A DNA stretch of 64,000 nucleotides from Heloderma charlesbogerti (Eukaryota; Chordata; Lepidosauria; Squamata; Helodermatidae). Shown here in pieces: positions 8,065 to 18,344 of the stretch; position 1 is the first letter of the stretch, and each line of letters starts with the position of its first letter. The notes below the pieces were generated by a model. That model did no database searches, was not told the DNA's origin, and saw nothing but the letters and a program-made list of their open reading frames with translations. Location: assembly GCA_026122225.1 (NCBI GenBank), contig JANEZZ010002240.1, forward strand, positions 186,001 to 250,000, given 5' to 3'. Both the position numbers and the translations under genes were made by a program.

Positions 8065-11000
8065 ATGAATGAACCTTTATTGTTCAAAGCCATAGGCCAT
8101 CACAATTAAAAACAAACTAACACAGGATAAAATACAATAAAAAACAATTTAAAAACAGTACACAAACAATGATTAAAGTGACATGTTTGCATCTCACTTC
8201 CCCTCCAAAGTAACAGCCACGAAGTCCTTCCACCTAGATTTATAAGAGGGTACAGTACAATGTAATTGCAATGTAATACAATTGTAATTGCCCCTTCATG
8301 GATCACTGCCGCTTCATGGATCGCTGCCTTGTTGTGGCGAAGGGGCTTGCGTAACTCAGTGAAGCCATAACCTATGCCATGCAGGGCCACCCAAGACGGA
8401 CAGGTCATGGCGGAGAGTTCTGACAAAATGTGGTCCACTGGAGAAGGAAATGGCAACCCACTCCAGTATTCTTGCCAAGAAAACCCCATGGAACGTATCA
8501 CAAGGCTAAAAGAGATGACGCCGGAAGATGAGCACCTCAGGTCAGAAGGTGTCCAATATACTACTGGGGAAGAGCAGAGGATATTTCCAAGTAGCGCCAG
8601 AAAGAGTGAAGCGGCTGGGCCAAAGCCAAAAGGACACTCAGCTGTGGATGTGTCTGGTGGTGAAAAGAAAATCCGATGCTGTAAAGAACAATATTGTTTA
8701 GGAGCCTGGAATGTAAGATCAATTAATCAAGGTAAGCTGGAGGTGGTCAAACATGAGATGGCAAGATTGAACATTGATATCTTGGGAATCAGGGAACTAA
8801 AATGGACAAGCATGGGCGAATTGAATTCAGGTGACCATCATATCTACTACTGTGGGCAAGAATCCCTTAGAAGAAATGGAGTAGCACTCATAGTCAACAA
8901 AAGGGTGGGAAAAGCAGTACTGGGGTACAATCTCAAAAACAATAGAATGATCTCAGTACGAATCCAAGGCAAACCATTCAACATCACAGTAATTCAAGTC
9001 TATGCCCAACCACTGATGCCGAAGAAGCTGAGGTTGATCGGTTCTATGAAGACCTACAACACCGTCTAGAACGAACACCAAAAAAGATGTCCTCTTCATC
9101 ATAGGGGATTGGAATGCTAAAGCAGGAAGTCAACAAATCACCGGGATAACAGGCAAGCATGGCCTTGGTGTACAAACTGAAGCAGGACAAAGGCTCATAG
9201 AGTTTTGCCAAGAGAACATGCTGATCATAGCAAACACTCTTTTCCAACAGCACAAGAGGCGACTCTACACATGGACATCACCAGATGGTCAATATTGAAA
9301 TCAGATTGATTATGTCCTTTGCAGCCAAAGATGGAGAAGCTCTATACAGTCAGTAAAAACAAGACCTGAAGCTGACTGTGGCTCAGATCATGACCTGTTT
9401 GTTGCAAAATTTCGGCTTAAATTGAAGAACATAGGGAAAACCACTAAACCATTCAGGTATGACCTAAATCATATCCCTGATGAATATACAGTGGAGGTGA
9501 GGAATAGATTTTAGGGATTAGACCTGATAGACAGAGTGCCTGAGGAACTATGGATGGAGGTCCGTAACATTGTTCAGGAGGCAGCAACGAAATCCATCCC
9601 AAAGAAAAAGAAATGCAAGAAAGCAAAGTGGCTGCCTGATGAGGCTTTACAAGTAGCTGAGGAAAGAAGGGAAGTGAAAAGCAAGAGAGAAAGGGGAAGA
9701 TATATCCAACTGAATGCAGAGTTCCAGAGAATAGCAAGGAGAGACAAGAAGGCCTTCTTAAATGAATAATGCAAAGAAATCGAAGAAAACAACAGAATGG
9801 GAAAGACTAGAGATCTCTTCAAGAAAATCGGAGATCTCAAGGGAACGTTTTGTGCAAAGATGGGCACAATAAAGGACAAAGAAGGCAGGGACCTAACAGA
9901 AGCAGAGAAGATTAAGAAGAGGTGGAAAGAATACACAGAAGAACTATACAGGAAAGATCTGAATGTCCCTGATAGCCATGATAGTGCGGTCACTGAACTT
10001 GAGCCGGACATCCTCGAGAGTGAAGTCACGTGGGCCTTAGGAAGCATTACTAACAACAAAGCTAGCGGAGATGATAGTATTCCAGCTGAGCTATTTAAAA
10101 TCCTAAAAAGACGATGCTGTTACAGTGCTGCACTCAATATGCCAACACATTTGGAACACTCAACAATGGCCGCAAGACTGGAAAAGGTCAGTTTACATTC
10201 CAATTCCAAAGAAGGGCAATGCCAAAGAGTGTTCAAACTACCGTACAATTGCGCTTATTTCACATGCCAGCAAGGTAATGCTCAAAATCCTACAAGCTAG
10301 GCTTCAGCAGGATGCGAACCAAGAACTATCGGAAGTACAAGCTGGGTTTTGAAGAGGCAGAGGAACTAGAGATCAAATCGCCAACTTTCACTGGATCATG
10401 GAGAAAGCAAGAGAATTCCAGAAAAACGTCTATTTCTGCTTCATTGACTACGCTAAAGCCTTTGATTGTGCGGATCACAACAAACTCTGGCAAATTTTGA
10501 ATGAGATGGGGGTACCAGACCACCTTATCTGTCTCCTGAGAAACCTGTACGAGGGTCAAGAAGCAACAGTAAGAACCAGACATGGAACAACCGATTGGTT
10601 CCAAATTGGGAAAGGAGTACGACAAGGCTGCATATTGTTGCCCTGCTTATTTAACTTATATGCAGAGTACATCATGAGAAATGCTGGGTTGGATGAATCA
10701 CAGGTCGGAATTAAGATTGCTGGGAGAATTATCAACAACCTCAGATACGCAGATGATACCACCCTAATGGCAGAAAGCAAAGAGGATCTAAAGAGCCTCT
10801 TGTTGAGGGTGAAAGTGGAGAGTGCAAAAGCTGGTTTGAAACTCAACATTAAAAAAACTAAAATCGTGGCATCTGGCCCCATCACTTCCTGGCATATAGA
10901 AGGGGAAGAAATGGAAGCAGTGACAGATTTTATTTTCTTGGGCTCCACGATCACCGCAGATGGTGACTGTAGCCATGAAATTAAAAGACGCTTGCTCCTT

Positions 11001-11641
11001 GGGAGGAAAGCTATGGCAAACCTAGACAGCATAGTAAGAAGCAGAGACATCACCTTGCTGACAAAGGTCCGTCTGATCAAAGCTATGGTTTTCCCAGTAG
11101 TAACGTATGGCTGTGAGAGCTGGACTATAAGGAAGGCTGAGCACCGAAGAACTGATGCTTTTGAACTGTGGTGCTGGAGAAGACTCTTACAAATCCCCTG
11201 AACTGCAAGGAGGTCAAATCAGTCCAGTTGATCCTACAGTAAATCAACCCTGACTGCTCATTGGAAGGACAGATACTGAAGCTGAAGTTCAAATATTTTG
11301 GCCATCTAATGCGAAGAGAAAACTGTCTGGAAAAGACTCTGATGCTGGGAAAGACTGAAGGCAAAAGGAGAAGGGGACGGCAGAGGATGAGATGGCTAGA
11401 TAGCATCACTGATGCAATGAATATGGACTTGAGCATGCTCCGGGAGAGAGCGCAGGACAGGAAGGCCTAGCGTGCTACGGTCCATGGGGTCACGAAGAGT
11501 CGGACACAACTGAACAATAACAACAGTACAATGCCTGGTTCTTAATTTTCTGGCAGCCAGGGCAAATTTTGCAACCTGGGTGGTAACATACATTGTTGCC
11601 TGCAAGCAATATACAAATCTGATCTAAGGGAGGTCTATTTG
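8065..11641 (-). mobile_element. Short retroelement on the minus strand, split by BovB
   Basis: The 13-bp direct repeat tagatcctttaga (8052-8064 and 11642-11654) brackets this segment exactly. On the minus strand its 3' end reads 'caataaaggttcattcatt', with AATAAA and a short ATTC tail. Without the BovB it is about 310 bp. No coding motif was seen, so it may be a SINE or a 5'-truncated LINE. Confidence 0.75.
8263..11522 (+). pseudogene. BovB (RTE) LINE, near full length, inactivated
   Basis: About 3.26 kb, the usual BovB length, flanked by the 11-bp duplication acagtacaatg (8252-8262 and 11523-11533). The 5' part carries 'ctggagaaggaaatggcaac', the same phrase found in ruminant BovB-derived repeats. 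The single polyprotein has an N-terminal apurinic-type endonuclease (AWNVRS, IRELKW, GDWNAK, GSDHDL) near 8700-9420 and a reverse transcriptase (FIDYAKAFDCADH, VRQGC, YADDTTLMAES) near 10430-10800. The C-terminal domain contains SWTIRKAE, and the element ends in a short A/C-rich tail. It is broken by a one-base frameshift near 9009, stops near 9297, 9512, 9766 and 10350, a frameshift near 10190 and a stop near 11200. It shows no sign of activity. Confidence 0.92.
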
Positions 11642-11857
11642 TAGATCCTTTAGAGTTCTGGCTGGTTTTGACTGAAACCTGGAATGGATTCACAGCCCCA
11701 CTGACATCAGAGCCACCAGCCTCAACTGGGAAGGGGGGAATGTAATGGAGCATCCTTGAAGAGGGCATGGCTGGCTGGTTGGCTGGCACCCTGCAAAGAA
11801 GCACTATGCACAACAACCTTTTGATGCAGGTCCCACTTGTGTCTGTATATTGCAGCC

Positions 11858-11972
11858 TGTCCCAATCTAGTGCCTTCCAGTTGTGTTGGGCCACAACTTC
11901 TGTAATAGCATAATTCCATAATTATGGGAATTGAGGTTCAACACATCTGGAAGACACCAGATTGGAGAAGAC
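11858..11972. mobile_element. Palindromic MITE (type P)
   Basis: An inverted repeat of 'tctagtgccttccag' with its complement 'ctggaagacaccagat', about 50 bp per arm around an AATTATGGAATT-like centre. Related copies are at 12589, 24062, 45806, 49033 and 55203. These resemble short hAT-type palindromes with CAGGGGTGG ends. Confidence 0.6.
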
Positions 11973-12588
11973 TAACATATTGGTCATCAGGATCCCAGAG
12001 GAATATACCAAGAACATCCATGGGCCTTTCATCATTCCACCCTCTGCATATCCCTCCATAGCCCAAGGTTTTTAGTTATCACCCAGAATTACCATTTGAA
12101 AGGGTCACTAAATGCATATTGCTAGAAGGAAACAACATTAGTTACACATTACCAGAACAAAAACTAAATTAAGCAGCGGCTCATTTCCTTTGTAGCATCA
12201 ATATTTTACTCAGCCGTAGCCTGGATGCTTGCAGTCACCGAGAAGGATTAATCATTCATGTGCTAATGTACATCCATTACTTTTTAAATCATCACTTAAG
12301 TAATCATTTTGTATGTATGCTGAGACGTGTGATCCCAACTTATAAAAGTGCAGCAAAAAAAAAAAAAATCAATACAAATTAGATAAAATTTAAAGGTTGA
12401 TATCTGTGAAACAGATGCAAGGGAAAAAGTCATCTGTGCAATAAAATGGCAATTATATTCAAACACAATTTCCCCTTCGCTCCACCAATCTTCATGAAAA
12501 ATCACCTGCAACAGGCTTTGGGGTTTAATTCGGCTGCTGCAGTTCATGCCCCAAACAATTTCATGTATGGAATTATGTCTGTCGAGTT
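11973..12588. other. Unassigned stretch
   Basis: No repeat recognised. Contains a poly-A run at 12355-12368 and AT-rich text such as that around 12240-12310 which could be single-copy. Confidence 0.3.
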
Positions 12589-12813
12589 CAGGGGTAGGCA
12601 ACTTGTGGTCCTCCAGATGTTTTGGCCTACAACTCCTATCAGCCCTCACCATTGACTATGCTGGCTAGGGCAGATGAGAAGTAGGGATGGCAGAGAATTC
12701 TGCCATGGATCTCGGGGAGGCCAAATGCCAGTGCATTTGGTCCCCCGAAATCTGTGGCGGAACAGCCTGCCACCCCTCCGCCGCCCCCCGTGGATCCCCC
12801 CGGGACGAGACTT

Positions 12814-12890
12814 ACCTGGGGCAGATCTTCCGGGTGGTGGCGGCTGTGGCGGCGGCGGCTGGTCTTCTGACCAGCTGCCGCCGCTGCCAT
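12814..12890 (-). other. First-exon-like ORF with splice donor, copy C
   Basis: On the minus strand an ATG at 12890-12888 opens exactly 25 codons (starting MAAAAAGQKTSR) to CAG|GTAAGT. No stop intervenes. The peptide start resembles those of B and D (AAAGRKTG), while length and phase differ. Confidence 0.4.
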
Positions 12891-13071
12891 TTGCAGGTGT
12901 TTTTTTTTTTTTTTACACCCACGTGATAGGCTACGTAAGTTTTTACATAGCCCAAAATGTCTGGGTAAAAAAAAAAAGGCGTACGCAAATGGCGGCGGAT
13001 ACGGACGCTACCATTTGCGTTCCTTATTTTGGGCCATCTTAGTCTACGTAAATAATTCCGTAGACTAAGAT

Positions 13072-13134
13072 GGCGAAAATAAGGGGAACGCAAATAGCAT
13101 CTGCTATGCTATTTGCGTTCCCCTTATTTTCGCC
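13072..13134. repeat. Central hairpin of copy C
   Basis: Perfect 28-bp arms separated by a 7-nt loop. Pairing continues outward with one mismatch for about 17 more bases into the flanking TACGTA palindromes. It corresponds to 1202-1246 in copy B. Confidence 0.9.
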
Positions 13135-13511
13135 GTCTTAGTCTACGTAAATATTTACATAGATTAAAACGTCAAAAATAAGGAATGCAAATGGCGGCGG
13201 CCATAGCCGCCGCCATTTGCGTATGCGTTTCCCCCCCCAGAGCCCTCCATGGCCGGAAATCCGGCTGCGGACGGCTCTGGCCTGGCTGGGCCTGGCCAGC
13301 TGCTCTGCGGAGCCGCTGTGGAGCACAGCTGGCCAAGGAGGATTCCGGGGGGTAGGAACGGAGCGCCTCCCCTGTCCAGGATTCTGGGGGGAGGGACGGA
13401 ATGCCTCCCCCTCCCATAAACATAATCTGCGAACAGGTAAGTGATTTTCGTACACCCCTAATAAGAAGTGCAGGCCAAATCATCTGGAAGGCCATGAGTT
13501 GCCCACCCCTG

Positions 13512-13785
13512 GTCCAGGTCTTCTGAAGGCTTCAGCCTACTGCCCTTCTCTAAAATACAACCAACAACCCCCCCTACAGATGTTTCAACTGCAGCTTTAT
13601 TTTGCTTGGATTCCCCATGGAGAATATTTACAGAGAGATACAATGCTCTTGTAATGGCATCATCCTACATGGATACAACCCCTTTCATTCCCCAAACTAA
13701 ACATTAAAAGCATTACTGTAATGCAGCTCTATTCATAGGTAAACCAACATTGGCTGCCTTGATGTACAGCACAAGGGAACAGTGG
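13512..13785. other. Unassigned stretch
   Basis: No feature recognised. Confidence 0.3.
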
Positions 13786-13957
13786 TGGTGGGGAGAACAT
13801 TTTCATCTAGCACATCCTTTGCATGCAGAAAGTCACAGGCATCTCCAGGTAGGGCAGGAAAAGGTCCTGCCTGAAACCCCAGAGAGCTGCTGCCAGTCTG
13901 TGTCGACAATAATGGGCTAGATGGACTCAGTAAAAGGCAGCTTCCTATGACCAAGGG
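13786..13957 (+). mobile_element. tRNA-Ala-like SINE (type S2), 5'-eroded
   Basis: Carries the body phrases 'ggcatctccaggtagggc', 'gagagctgctgccagtct' and 'ggcagcttcctatg', shared with the copies at 14001 and 38879. Confidence 0.75.
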
Positions 13958-14000
13958 ATAAATAGTTTGATCAATCGGAGTTGTCACTAATAGCTATCAA

Positions 14001-14285
14001 GGGCCATAGCTCAGTGGTAGACCTTCTGCTTTGCATGCAGAAGGTCCCAGATTTGATCTCCGGCATCTCCAGGTAGGGCTAGGAAAGAATCATAGAATCA
14101 TAGGGTTGGAAGGGGCCTACAAGAACATCGAGTCCAACCCCCTGCTCAATGCAGGAAGCCTGATTCCCAGGCGGTCTCCCATCCTGCTTAGCTTCCAAGA
14201 TCAGACAAGATCAGGCATATCCTGGAAAGCTGCTGCCAGTCAGTGTTGAAGATACTGGGCTAGCTGGATAAGGCAGCTTCCTATG
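14001..14285 (+). mobile_element. tRNA-Ala-like SINE (type S2) with an insertion
   Basis: The head 'catagctcagtggtagacc' and 'ctttgcatgcagaaggtccc' closely follow tRNA-Ala, including the A-box and a degraded B-box. The body is interrupted at 14086-14220 by a CR1 tail joined to 5S rRNA-like sequence, replacing about 16 bases. Confidence 0.8.
14086..14220 (-). mobile_element. 5S rRNA-like head joined to a CR1 3' tail
   Basis: On the minus strand, bases resembling the 5S rRNA internal region (gatcttggaagctaagcagg and gatgggagaccgcctggga) at 14218-14162 are followed directly by a CR1 3' end (cctgcattgagcaggggg to gattctatgattc) at 14155-14086. The 5S part lacks about 20 central bases and its 5' end. 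It may be a chimeric 5S-derived SINE using a CR1 tail, or two independent fragments side by side. Confidence 0.6.
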
Positions 14286-14301
14286 TTTAGGGAACCAGAA
14301 C

Positions 14302-14665
14302 TAGGGATGGGGGAGAAATTCATTTGTTTCTCATTTTAATGTGAATGTACCCGATTTTGCACTTTTGAACCAATACATAAACCCAAATTCAGTTATCCTT
14401 CAGAACTTGCGCTTTCTTGAAATTTGCAATGGAGTTCTCCAATCAAAAAAATACATACAAAACTGCATATATTAGGGTAATAAGCACACAAAACTGCATA
14501 TATTATGTAAATAATGTTTCAAATGCATGAGATTAGGAAAAGTGCTTGCAAAATTGTGTATATTAGGCAAAACTGCATACAAAATTGTGTATATTAGGCA
14601 AAACTGCATACAAAATTGTGTATATTTGGATAAATGCACACAAAAAGGCATATGAATTTCCTCAA
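14302..14665 (+). mobile_element. hAT-like element (TAGGGATG end), truncated
   Basis: Begins TAGGGATGGGGGAGAAATTC. The interior has a tandem array with a period near 30 bases, repeating 'aaaattgtgtatattaggc' and 'aaactgcata' (14455-14640). No right terminus was found before the CR1 fragment. Confidence 0.55.
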
Positions 14666-14679
14666 AGTTCAGGGTGAAG

Positions 14680-14950
14680 CGGGCAGCAAACAATGAGTCT
14701 TTGCCTTCTTTTATATGACAGTCCTTTAGATATTGGAAGAGGTCTATTGTGTCTCCCCTCAATCTTCTCTTCTTCAGGCTAAATACACTCAGTTTCTTCA
14801 ACTTTCTCATAGAATGTGTTTTCCATGTCCATGACAATTTTTGTTGCCTTCCCCTGAGCCCATTCTAATGTGTGTTTCTTAAAGTGTGGTGCTCAGAACT
14901 GGACACAGTACTCCAGATGAGGTCTAAGCTAGCTAATTAAGTCTGCCTAA
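14680..14950 (-). mobile_element. CR1 LINE fragment, antisense
   Basis: The minus strand encodes the CR1 C-terminal segment (FSLKKRRLRGDTIDLFQYLK), with the upstream region reading 'gagtactgtgtccagttctg'. Confidence 0.75.
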
Positions 14951-15300
14951 CATCCTACACTCCATCTTACAATTGCTACAATCTGCTGACTTTGGGGCTT
15001 CTTCTTTATCACCATCACCACCACCACCACCACCACCATTATCTTATTCTTATTATGCTTAACATCCAGCCCTTCTGTGGCTTTGGGATTTTTATTTTTT
15101 TCTGATGTACCCACACGGCTACCTAAAATTTTTGAACACTGTTGGTATCACTGTCTCCTCTCACCCAAGTAAACATAAAAATATAAATACATCTCAGTAT
15201 GAAAAATATTAATATATAAAGGCAAACATCTCAGTATGAACCTGACCAGTTCCTATGATCAGGAAAGCCCCCTTTGAAGACACCCCTGCTTGAGAGGCCT
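14951..15300. other. Unassigned stretch with a trinucleotide repeat
   Basis: Contains (CAC)n at 15012-15036 and a (TTTTA)n tract just after, at 15308-15327. No family recognised otherwise. Confidence 0.4.
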
Positions 15301-15304
15301 GCTT

Positions 15305-15640
15305 GTTTTATTTTATTTTATTTTATTGATTTATTTACTGATTGCACTTTTAAACCACCCAATAACCAACATTCTCTGGGCAATACATTAAAAACAAAGT
15401 ACAAAGATTAAAACAAAAAAATAAAAACAGTCTAAAACCAAGATAAAACCAAGACAAAACCAGCAGCAAAGAATAAAACCACCACAATATCATAAAACCA
15501 GATTAAAACCAGCAGCAGAATAAAATAGTAGAAGCACTAAAAAGAGTTATGCCTGGGAGAATAAAACGTTCTTCACTTGGTGCCATAAAGACCATAACTT
15601 AGGTGCCAACGGGGTGCCACTACTGAAACGGCTGCCTCTC
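15305..15640 (-). mobile_element. LINE 3' tail (family T), antisense
   Basis: The reverse complement shows the tail region (gccagagaatgttggttat) followed inward by A/T-rich UTR with repeated 'aaaacca' phrases. Confidence 0.5.
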
Positions 15641-15689
15641 TTGTAGCTGCTCATCTTGCTTCATTTGGCAGGGGCACCTGGACGAGAGT

Positions 15690-15960
15690 TTCAGCTGATG
15701 AAGTTAATATCCAAGTAGGTAAATTGTTGGTCATGTGGGAAAGGCCTTTCTCCTGGAACGTGCTCCCTTTGGAGTTGTGACTGGTTCCCACTCTCTCTGC
15801 ATTGAGGGAAGAGGTCAAGACACATCTTTTTAACTTGGCTTTTAAAACTGTTATTAGTGGTAAGGTTGTTTTTAATTTTTTATTTGATTCTGGTTTTTAT
15901 TTGCTGAACATTTTATAAACTGCCTTGGCTGGCTTCAGAAACACAGCATAGAAATGTAAC
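15690..15960 (+). mobile_element. LINE 3' tail (family T)
   Basis: A non-LTR C-terminal remnant followed by a UTR, with the end 'aaactgccttggctggctt' and a terminal AATGAATA. Confidence 0.55.
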
Positions 15961-16420
15961 CAATGAATACATTGCTGGGAGATGTGACAACCCCATGTAG
16001 TCTGGTTGCAATGTTCAGTGTGTACTTTACATAAAGCAACACCTACTGAATGGCTGCTGGAATCAATCAAACTGCTGTGATTCTGAAACTCTTGTCGCAT
16101 CCCAGCAGTCCGACTGGATAACTCTACTTTATTTCAGCATCATTAAATGATAATGTAAGGTCACCAGTAGCATGAGAAGCAATAAATGGCTGCTAGATGA
16201 CGGGTCCACCAGACCTGAAAACCATTAATGATGAGAACTGCATTTATGATCACACATTAGGCAGAAAAATAATTACACATGAGCACAGACGCTTAGGAAG
16301 AGAAACTTAACTATCTCTTGGGGTACTGCTAGAGAGAATAAACAAGATGTTAGTGTACGAGAACCTGTAGATGAGGCCAGCTGCCAGGCAAACATAAGGC
16401 TTCTTATCTGCCAACTCTAA
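15961..16420. other. Unassigned stretch
   Basis: No feature recognised. Composition is AT-balanced and single-copy-looking. Confidence 0.3.
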
Positions 16421-16424
16421 CATT

Positions 16425-16570
16425 GATTTAGATAGATCTGTGTCTCTGTGTGTGCTGTCTGTTTGTATGTTACAATGTAAACGGTTTTTATAATGTATTT
16501 TTAAGATTTTGAATCGTTGTAAACTGCCCAGAAAGTTTTGGCTATTGGGTGGCATAGAAATGTAATAAAT
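16425..16570 (+). mobile_element. LINE 3' tail (family T)
   Basis: Ends 'aactgcccagaaagttttgg', then 'gctattgggtggcatagaaa' and AATAAATG. Confidence 0.65.
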
Positions 16571-17330
16571 GAAATGAAATCACTGTGAAGTGATGCACGC
16601 TGGGGCAAAAAAAATCCCAACTTCAAGTAGAAGCTGATGGGATCTGGGCTAATGGTGAAAGAGATCTTGGGGTTGTGGTGAACAGCTTTATGAAAATGTC
16701 GACCCAGTGTGTGCTGGCTGTGAAAAAAGGCAAATTCCATGTTAGGCATAATTAGGAAAGGAATTGAGAATAGAACTGCCAATATCATACTGCCCTTATA
16801 CAAATCTATGGGGCAATCACACCTGGAATACTGTGTGCAGTTCTGGTCACTGCACCTAAAAAGTGGTATTGTTGGAAAAAAGTGCAAAACAGGGCAACTG
16901 AGGATTGGAGCATTCCCCTATGAGGAAGTTACAACAGCTGGGATTGTTTAGCTTGGAAAAAAGGAAGGTAAGGGGAGACATGATAGAGGTCTACAAAATT
17001 ATGCATGGGGTGGAGAATGTGGATAGGGAGACATTTTTCTCCCTCTCTTTGAATACTAGAACCCAGGGTCATCCCATGAAGCTGATTGGTGGGAGATTCA
17101 GGACAGATAAAAGGAAGGACTTCTTCACACAGCACATAGCTAAACTATGGAATTCACTTCCACAAGATGTAGTATTTTATGTATAGTATTGTATTTTGTA
17201 AGGGCCTCTGTGCTACAGACAAATAAATTCTGTTCATTCAGATGTTGTGATGGGCACCAATTTGGATGGCTTTAAAAGGGGACTGGACAAATTCAAGCTC
17301 AGATGATTGAAACGATTCATGATGGCAGTA
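16571..17330 (+). pseudogene. L2/CR1-type LINE (family Y), C-terminal reverse-transcriptase remnant
   Basis: Two frames read the region after the RT catalytic core: ILPLYKSMGQSHLEYCVQFW, then LEKRKVRGDMIEVYKIMHG, then GGRFRTDKRKDFFTQ and KLWNSLPQDVV. A frameshift near 16880-16920 separates them. The frame is interrupted again at 17172-17241 by a short insert ending 'aataaattctgttcattca'. The 3' end continues as 'ggctttaaaaggggactgga'. The RT palm is absent. The clade (L2 or another CR1-superfamily lineage) is inferred from the motifs. Confidence 0.75.
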
Positions 17331-17344
17331 TCCTATATATAAAC

Positions 17345-17460
17345 AGCAAACTTCTTCTCTGAGTGTGAATCCTTATATTGCCAAAAGGATAACATCCACA
17401 CACAAGAAGGAGGTATCAGCAGGCTTGGGGAAATGTATGGTTTGCAGAAGTACAAAACAA
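17345..17460 (+). mobile_element. Repeat R, first segment
   Basis: Matches 7440-7560 over 'cttcttctctgagtgtg' and 'ggtatcagcaggcttggg'. Confidence 0.5.
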
Positions 17461-17754
17461 TGGGCAGCATCCAGCTCTGTCATTCCATTAACGCACATGA
17501 TGTTTTGCTAGTGGAAATTAGGTTCTGAACTATGCACAAGAGAAGAATCCAACTAATGTTACGTTTGTGGAAAAATGGTTGTGCAAGCTGTTGTGTATTA
17601 TGCTCGTGCAACTCGATGCACAACCAGTTGCGCATAACTCTTGCATGGCCCATGGTGCAAGCAGTTGCACATTCTGCTTGTGCAAAGAAAAGATTGAGCA
17701 GAGCTCTGCTAGCACTGTTTGCGTTTGAGGAATTACACCACTAGATGCTGCCCA
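17461..17754. mobile_element. MITE with TGGGCAGCATC inverted ends
   Basis: The left end tgggcagcatcca is matched by the inverse of the right end, tagatgctgccca. Internal palindromic phrases (ggttgtgcaag, cacaacc) support a foldback. No target duplication was identified, so the superfamily is unassigned. Confidence 0.5.
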
Positions 17755-17769
17755 AAATATTTTTTTTGG

Positions 17770-18162
17770 GGGAGAAACATTCTCCCATATCAATCTGCCC
17801 ACACTTTGAGGTCATCCATGGAGGCCCTTCTCACATGCCCACCACCAAGGGCAGTTAGGCTGGTTACGAGAGAGAGAGAGAGAGCCTTCTCAGCGGTGTC
17901 TCTGCAGCTCTGGAATTGGCTTCCATTTGTGGTTCAGCAGGCCCCTTCTTCACAGGTTTTCAGGAAAGCCCCGAAGACTCACCTGTTTTGTCGGCCTTGG
18001 GCTGCTGGTTTTTAATAGTAACACCTGTTTGTATTGATTTTTTTAAAATGGTAATTACTGTTTTTATGGAACTTTTATTGAATACATCTGTACGGAATTC
18101 TTATTGCACCTGTATTGTATGGTTTTTATCTTGTACGCCACCTTGGGAAGGTTCCACACTTA
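17770..18162 (+). mobile_element. LINE 3' tail (family T)
   Basis: Reads through a remnant of the C-terminal domain (gagccttctcagcggtgtct, ctctggaattggcttcc) to 'acgccaccttgggaaggtt'. It contains a short (GA)n at 17871-17883. Confidence 0.6.
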
Positions 18163-18325
18163 TTATTTATTATTTATTTATTGCATTTATATCCCGCCTT
18201 TTTTCCCTCTTGCAAGGAACCCAAGGCGGCTTACATGATCCTCCTCCTCTCCATTTTATCCTCACAATAACAACCCTGTGAGGTAGGTTGGGCTGAGACT
18301 GGCCCAAAATCACCCACTTAAAGGC
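18163..18325 (-). mobile_element. tRNA-derived SINE (type S1), 3' half
   Basis: The reverse complement of 'gccgccttgggttccttgc' and 'gttgttattgtgaggataaa' identifies the S1 body. The tRNA head is missing. Confidence 0.7.
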
Positions 18326-18344
18326 AGACTAGAAATAATTTTAA

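Larger units (their letters stand above)
7928..11728 (+). mobile_element. Palindromic hAT MITE, interrupted
   Basis: Same family as the intact 221-bp element at 60125. The ends are CAGTGGAGGCC at 7928 and its inverse at 11728. The flanks gaaagggg (7920-7927) and ggaagggg (11729-11736) match at 7/8. A retroelement splits it after 8064. Confidence 0.75.
7433..11870 (+). mobile_element. Unclassified interspersed repeat R, split by nested insertions
   Basis: Pieces 7433-7587, 7823-7927 and 11729-11870 resemble the copies at 17345-17460 with 18345-18612 and at 57510-57865. They share 'gagctatcagcaggcttggg', 'gagcactgagcat' and a terminal 'caaccttttgatgcaggt'. The class is not recognised. It is the outermost shell of a nest holding a SINE, a hAT, a short retroelement and a BovB. 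Confidence 0.5.
12682..13460 (-). mobile_element. Type 1 hAT-like non-autonomous element, copy C (779 bp)
   Basis: Inverted relative to A, B and D. Ends are TAGGGATGGCAG at 12682 and the inverse of TAGGGGTGTACG at 13460. The target duplication atgagaag (12674-12681) and ataagaag (13461-13468) matches at 7/8. The palindromic core is shorter than in B or D. One flanking pair of TGATAGGC palindromes is missing on the right side and the left pair is degraded, so the core is asymmetric. The GTAAGT at the far end sits 24 bases from the terminus, as in B and D. Confidence 0.85.
12589..13511. mobile_element. Palindromic hAT MITE (type P) hosting copy C
   Basis: Ends CAGGGGTAGGCAACTTG at 12589 and its inverse GTTGCCCACCCCTG at 13511. 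Flanks gtcgagtt and gtccaggt agree at 6/8. It is cut by the type 1 element at 12682-13460. Confidence 0.7.

Noticed and set aside
9574..10059. 161-codon minus-strand frame
   Set aside because: Antisense shadow of the BovB polyprotein.
13217..13444. 75-codon frame as a host gene
   Set aside because: It lies wholly inside the CpG-rich end of copy C and has no counterpart conserved in frame in B or D.
14001..14075. Functional tRNA-Ala gene
   Set aside because: The acceptor and T-arm are degraded and the sequence continues into a SINE body. Several similar copies exist in the window.
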